NCBI GenBank assembly: GCA_035653295.1
Contig: DASRCB010000286.1
Span: 1-8,884, forward strand
Reading direction: 5' to 3'
Length of the DNA: 8,884 nucleotides
Origin: DASRCB01 sp035653295
GTDB taxonomy: Bacteria; Acidobacteriota; Terriglobia; Bryobacterales; Bryobacteraceae
Shown piece after piece: positions 5,870 through 8,884 of the stretch (positions are counted from its first letter, which is position 1; every line of letters starts with the position of its first letter). The position numbers were made by a program, and so were the translations under genes. Under the pieces are notes generated by a model, which worked only from the letters and a program-made list of their open reading frames with translations, did no database searches and was not told where the DNA came from.

Positions 5870-7642
5870 TCAGTCGCCGTCCACCCTGGCTGGGGAAACG
5901 ATCTGCGCCAGCGGAAGCCGCAGGCAGAAGCGCGCTCCCTGCTCCACGCCCTCGTCGCACCACATTTCCCCTCCGCTCTCCGCGACCGTCTGGCGCGCCA
6001 GCGCCAGCCCGAGTCCCATACCGTTGCGCTTGACGCTCGCGAACGGCTCGAAGAGCCTGTCCCGCACCTGCGGGGAAATCCCGCAACCCTCGTCCTGAAC
6101 CTGAACGAGAGCCGACCCGCCGCTCCCCGACGCGTAAACCGTCACACGTCCGCCTTCCGGCATGGCTTCGATGGCGTTGGCAAACAGATTCATGAATACC
6201 CGCCGCATCCGGCGCGGCTCGGCCATCACCGCCAGGCCCTCCGCAATGCGCATCTCCAGCGTGACGCCGCCAGCCTCCGCGCGCGAGGCGACAAACTCCC
6301 ACGCGCCCTCCACCAGCTCCAGAACTTCGCACGATTCCAGTGCCCCGCCTCGTCCCCGGCCGGTGGTCAGCAATTCGTCCAGCATCTTCTGGATCTGCGC
6401 CGAAGCTCGGTGGATGTTGGTCGCAAGCCGGCGCACACCGCTCTGCGGGAGACTGCCATCGGTCAGCATCTCGCTTCCCGCGTAGATTGCGGCCAGCGGG
6501 TTGCGCAGGTCGTGAACCAGCGAGTTGGAAAGCCGCGAAACGGCCGTAAGCCGCTCCTGCCGAATCAGGTCGGCGCGAGCCCGCTGCAGCGATTCGCACA
6601 TGCGGTTGAACGCCGTCGCCAGCCGGCCCAGTTCGTCGTGCGTGGTCACCGGCACGCGATGAGCGTAGTTCTGCCGGCTGACCTCCGCCGCGGCCGCGTC
6701 CAGTTGCGCAATGGGACGCATCAGATGCTGGGCCACTACCCAGGCCAGCGCCAGCGCAGCCAGCAGCGCTCCGCCCCACACGAACGCCAGATCACGCCGC
6801 AGAGCTAAGAGCGCCTGGCGCTCCGCCTCGAAGGATCGCAGAATCCAAACTTCGCCCACCGGCCTGCCGCCCACATCGAGCAGCGGCCGGCGCAGCGTCA
6901 GATAGTCGATGCCGGCGAAGCTCACGCGCTGCGCCGATGCGCTCCGTGTCTGGGCGAACAGCTTCGATGCGCACTCTCCAACCGCCGCCCGCGATAACGT
7001 CGAAGCCACCACCTGATTGCCGGCCGCGAACACGAAATCGCTGCCGCCGGTGGCCTGCCTCAAACGCGTCACCTCGTTCTGGTCCACGCGGTAGGCCGCG
7101 AGCAGCACGTTCAGCAGAGCGCGGTCTGGTCCCGAATCAACGTAAACGGGCGTGATCACTACCTGATAGAGGCTGCCTCCGCGATACAGAAACCCGGCGC
7201 TCTGTTTCGGAAACGCCTTCTCTGCATCGCGCACCGCCGGCACTTCTTCGGCCACCGCCGCAGGCGGCTGCTGGCCCAGCGAAGCTATGACCCGCCCGTT
7301 CGGGTAAGTGACCAGGAAAATCGCGTTCTCGTGCGCGAATGCGCCCCACCGGTCTCCCGCCGTGTCGCGGATCGTGGCCTCGTCCCGCGTGCCGAACGCG
7401 GCGCGCACGTCCGACATTCCGCTCAGCGCCAGGCTGACCGCTCGCAGCAGGTCCGCCCGCGCGCGCCACAGCGATTCGTAGGCCTCCAGACTGGCTACCG
7501 ACTCGGTTTCCAGACTCGTGGATGCTGTGTGCACGGTCCGCGATTCGATCACCATCCCCGTCGCCAGGAACAGCAGCGCGATCATGGCGAAGGTCGCCAG
7601 CAGGAACTTCGATCGGAGCGATAAGGCGCTGAACAGGTTCAT
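5870..7642 (-). CDS. Membrane sensor histidine kinase with HAMP domain
   Basis: This is a two-component sensor kinase of 590 residues. The first transmembrane helix is at about 13-32 and the second at about 286-306. Between them lies a periplasmic region of about 250 residues that looks Cache-like (segments such as AIFLVTYPNGRVIASLG and GSDFVFAAGNQVVAS). A HAMP linker covers about 303-356. The HisKA helix carries the phospho-acceptor in SLVHDLRNP (H377). The ATPase domain has the N box FMNLFANAIEAMP (N485, N489), the G1 box DEGCG (517-521) and the G2 box GMGLGLALAR (541-550). All key residues are present, so it should be active. Its ATG overlaps the cupredoxin stop (ATGA, 7639-7642), implying coupled translation; a weak GGCGGA lies upstream. 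No response regulator follows, because the next gene is convergent 12 bp away, so the partner must lie outside the window. The stimulus is unknown, but the context suggests copper, redox state or an envelope substrate. Confidence 0.95.
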   Translation of the reverse strand: MNLFSALSLRSKFLLATFAMIALLFLATGMVIESRTVHTASTSLETESVASLEAYESLWRARADLLRAVSLALSGMSDVRAAFGTRDEATIRDTAGDRWGAFAHENAIFLVTYPNGRVIASLGQQPPAAVAEEVPAVRDAEKAFPKQSAGFLYRGGSLYQVVITPVYVDSGPDRALLNVLLAAYRVDQNEVTRLRQATGGSDFVFAAGNQVVASTLSRAAVGECASKLFAQTRSASAQRVSFAGIDYLTLRRPLLDVGGRPVGEVWILRSFEAERQALLALRRDLAFVWGGALLAALALAWVVAQHLMRPIAQLDAAAAEVSRQNYAHRVPVTTHDELGRLATAFNRMCESLQRARADLIRQERLTAVSRLSNSLVHDLRNPLAAIYAGSEMLTDGSLPQSGVRRLATNIHRASAQIQKMLDELLTTGRGRGGALESCEVLELVEGAWEFVASRAEAGGVTLEMRIAEGLAVMAEPRRMRRVFMNLFANAIEAMPEGGRVTVYASGSGGSALVQVQDEGCGISPQVRDRLFEPFASVKRNGMGLGLALARQTVAESGGEMWCDEGVEQGARFCLRLPLAQIVSPARVDGD

Positions 7643-8361
7643 GGCTGTCCGCCGTACGATCCTTCCGCGGGCGGATAATCGCGTCCATATTTATTCTTAT
7701 GCGGAGCCTCGATGTACCCTGTTTCCGAAACGCGGATCGGCGGGACCACAGAGCGCCCCTCGCCGACTTCGATGGTCTCCGTCAGATTGTCCAGCGTCTC
7801 CTTCGTGGCCCGCTCATAATAGACGTGCAGCCTGTATATCCCCGGCGGCACCCCGGCAATCGAGAACTCGCCGGCGTGACTGCTCACCGCCAGCCACGGC
7901 GTGTTCTGCACCACGATCACCGCGCTCATGGCCTGGTGGATGTTGCAGAATACGTGCACGATGCCTGGGCGATCGAACGTGACTCGCTTGCTGGTTCCCG
8001 GTGGGTATAAACCTACGTCGAACGGCTTGCCGTCGATGTTGGAGAAAGCGTTGTGGAAAATGGGATCGAGGTTGGGAAAATCCACCGCCGTGCCCACCGG
8101 AATCGCCAGTACGTGCGGTTGAAACTGCTTGTGGCGCTGGATCATCTGCACCGCCCGGGGATGCAGGGCTGGCAGGTCGGCATCCCTCGGCTCCAACCAA
8201 ACCACCACGCCCGAGTCTCCCATGTGGTTCCTCGCTCCAATCACATGAACATCGCCCGCAACGGTGGAGGCGGCCAACGGAAGGGTCAGCAGAAAAACGG
8301 CCCCGACGACAAGGCGCTTTTTGGGGCGCCGGCTAGAACATGTACGCAAGGCTGAGATCAT
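7639..8361 (-). CDS. Periplasmic cupredoxin (plastocyanin/amicyanin-like)
   Basis: This is a blue-copper-type protein with a secretion signal. Residues 1-36 form a basic n-region (RRPKKR), a hydrophobic core (LVVGAVFLLTLPLAAS) and a cleavage region near TVAG. The cupredoxin fold carries all four type-1 copper ligands: H103 (PIFHNAF) and C139, H142 and M145 in VFCNIHQAM. The Cys-x2-His-x2-Met loop is the short amicyanin-like type. Residues 164-200 (GEFSIAGVPPGIYRLHVYYE) form a carboxypeptidase-regulatory-like beta sandwich, so the protein is two-domain. Family members are often labelled 'methylamine utilization protein', but no methylamine genes are visible here. The gene overlaps the upstream barrel gene by 29 nt and the kinase gene by 4 nt. 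A good GAGGAA ribosome site lies 5 nt before the ATG. Likely roles are periplasmic electron transfer or copper handling. Confidence 0.88.
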   Translation of the reverse strand: MISALRTCSSRRPKKRLVVGAVFLLTLPLAASTVAGDVHVIGARNHMGDSGVVVWLEPRDADLPALHPRAVQMIQRHKQFQPHVLAIPVGTAVDFPNLDPIFHNAFSNIDGKPFDVGLYPPGTSKRVTFDRPGIVHVFCNIHQAMSAVIVVQNTPWLAVSSHAGEFSIAGVPPGIYRLHVYYERATKETLDNLTETIEVGEGRSVVPPIRVSETGYIEAPHKNKYGRDYPPAEGSYGGQP

Positions 8362-8884
8362 ACATGTTCCTCAAACGATTCCCGTTCTGCCACCAGTTCG
8401 TCCGGACCTGCCCGGCCTCGAAGGCCGCGAACACGTTCGGCGCGAGCTGGTAATAAACGTTACCCGCGAATGCCGCATTCGAACTCACGGAATTGTACTC
8501 CAGATCGGACCCGCGGTTCGCCTGCCTGCCGCCGAACAGATGGAACGACAGCCGGCTCGTCGGCGCCAGCGTGAGCTGCAGCCACCCTCCCTTCGCATGC
8601 ACGGGCCGGAGCACGTCGTCGCCGATGAAGCCCGCGCCACCGCCGCCCAGGCCGGCAATGTTCTCGCCGGTAAAAGCAGTGCCGGTGAGACTCCACCAGT
8701 GGTTCATGGCGTATTTGCCGTCGAAGGTAAGCAGGTGAGAGGGAACGGTCTGCCCCGCAACATGCGTCTCGCTGACGTGAAAACCAGAAGCTATCTGGAA
8801 CCCGAGGTCCTCATCCCGCTCGTGCTCGAATGCAAATCGACCTTCCCATCCCGGCCGCGTGGGCTCCAGCGTACTGGCGTATTC
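8333..8884 (-). CDS. Outer-membrane beta-barrel protein, C-terminal part
   Basis: The reading frame stays open from its TAG (8333-8335) to the window edge, giving 183 residues; the N-terminus lies beyond 8884. An internal ATG at 8707 is not the true start, because the open frame to its right (for example RPGWEGRFAFEHE and LGFQIASGFHVSE) reads as barrel strands. Alternating strand patterns (WLQLTLAPTSRLSFHLFGG, AGNVYYQLAPNVFAAFEAG) and a final aromatic, NMYDLSLAYMF, are typical of outer-membrane beta-barrels recognised by the BAM assembly machinery. It is the first visible gene of the operon with the cupredoxin and the sensor kinase. It could be a porin or a substrate-specific channel. The part seen gives no specificity. 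Confidence 0.8.
   Translation of the reverse strand, partial: EYASTLEPTRPGWEGRFAFEHERDEDLGFQIASGFHVSETHVAGQTVPSHLLTFDGKYAMNHWWSLTGTAFTGENIAGLGGGGAGFIGDDVLRPVHAKGGWLQLTLAPTSRLSFHLFGGRQANRGSDLEYNSVSSNAAFAGNVYYQLAPNVFAAFEAGQVRTNWWQNGNRLRNMYDLSLAYMF
8367..8373 (-). promoter_or_regulatory. Ribosome binding site of the cupredoxin gene
   Basis: TGAGGAA on the minus strand lies 5 nt before ATG 8361, inside the end of the barrel gene. It supports the choice of start codon and shows that the 29-nt overlap is real and not an annotation error. Confidence 0.65.

Noticed and set aside
5844..6779. A 311-codon minus-strand frame inside the histidine kinase.
   Set aside because: It is a shifted frame of the kinase. 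The kinase frame carries the HisKA and ATPase motifs intact, and this one is Gly/Arg/Ala-rich noise.
8333..8707. The barrel protein as a complete 124-aa gene starting at 8707.
   Set aside because: The frame stays open to the window edge with barrel-like residues, so this ATG is internal and the gene is truncated by the window.

Overview
The window is GC-rich, densely coded bacterial DNA from a Gram-negative organism: it encodes an outer-membrane beta-barrel protein, a predicted lipoprotein and a Tat-type export signal. The family mix resembles Acidobacteria of the Bryobacter/Solibacter type: a KdgK-like PfkB kinase, a protein with an N-terminal 'STGPRT...GK...NA..HGLT' motif, and a cupredoxin encoded beside an outer-membrane protein. 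That assignment rests on recalled family distribution and was not searched. No rRNA, tRNA, CRISPR array, transposase or phage gene was seen.

Layout. (1) Positions 100-3074, + strand: a tight three-gene operon of 6-phosphogluconate dehydrogenase (gnd), an unrecognised 144-aa protein joined by an ATGA overlap, and a PfkB-family sugar kinase of 2-keto-3-deoxygluconate kinase type 3 nt further on. The two recognised genes point to gluconate, pentose phosphate or Entner-Doudoroff metabolism. (2) Positions 3042-3432: a mosaic duplicated region. Two diverged copies of the kinase-gene tail plus intergenic DNA flank a short junction built from a fragment of the downstream gene and a second fragment of the kinase gene. 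It looks like a tandem duplication that was later cut down by deletions. (3) Positions 3440-4060, +: an uncharacterised STGPRT-motif protein whose 5' leader is the second repeat copy. (4) Positions 4134-5162, -: an exported aldo/keto reductase with a complete catalytic tetrad. (5) Positions 5163-5326: a divergent intergenic region with three helically phased ACCTGT half-sites and a plausible sigma-70-type promoter. (6) Positions 5327-5857, +: a small lipoprotein. (7) Positions 5870-8884, -: an operon read from the right edge, containing the C-terminal part of an outer-membrane beta-barrel protein, a periplasmic cupredoxin with an amicyanin-like Cys-x2-His-x2-Met copper loop, and a membrane histidine kinase. 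Each gene overlaps the next.

The least ordinary parts are the mosaic duplication, the translationally coupled cupredoxin and sensor kinase, the unknown protein in the gnd/kinase operon, and the ACCTGT array. No clearly new defence or mobile system is visible. The core genes are recognisable housekeeping or accessory metabolic and envelope genes.
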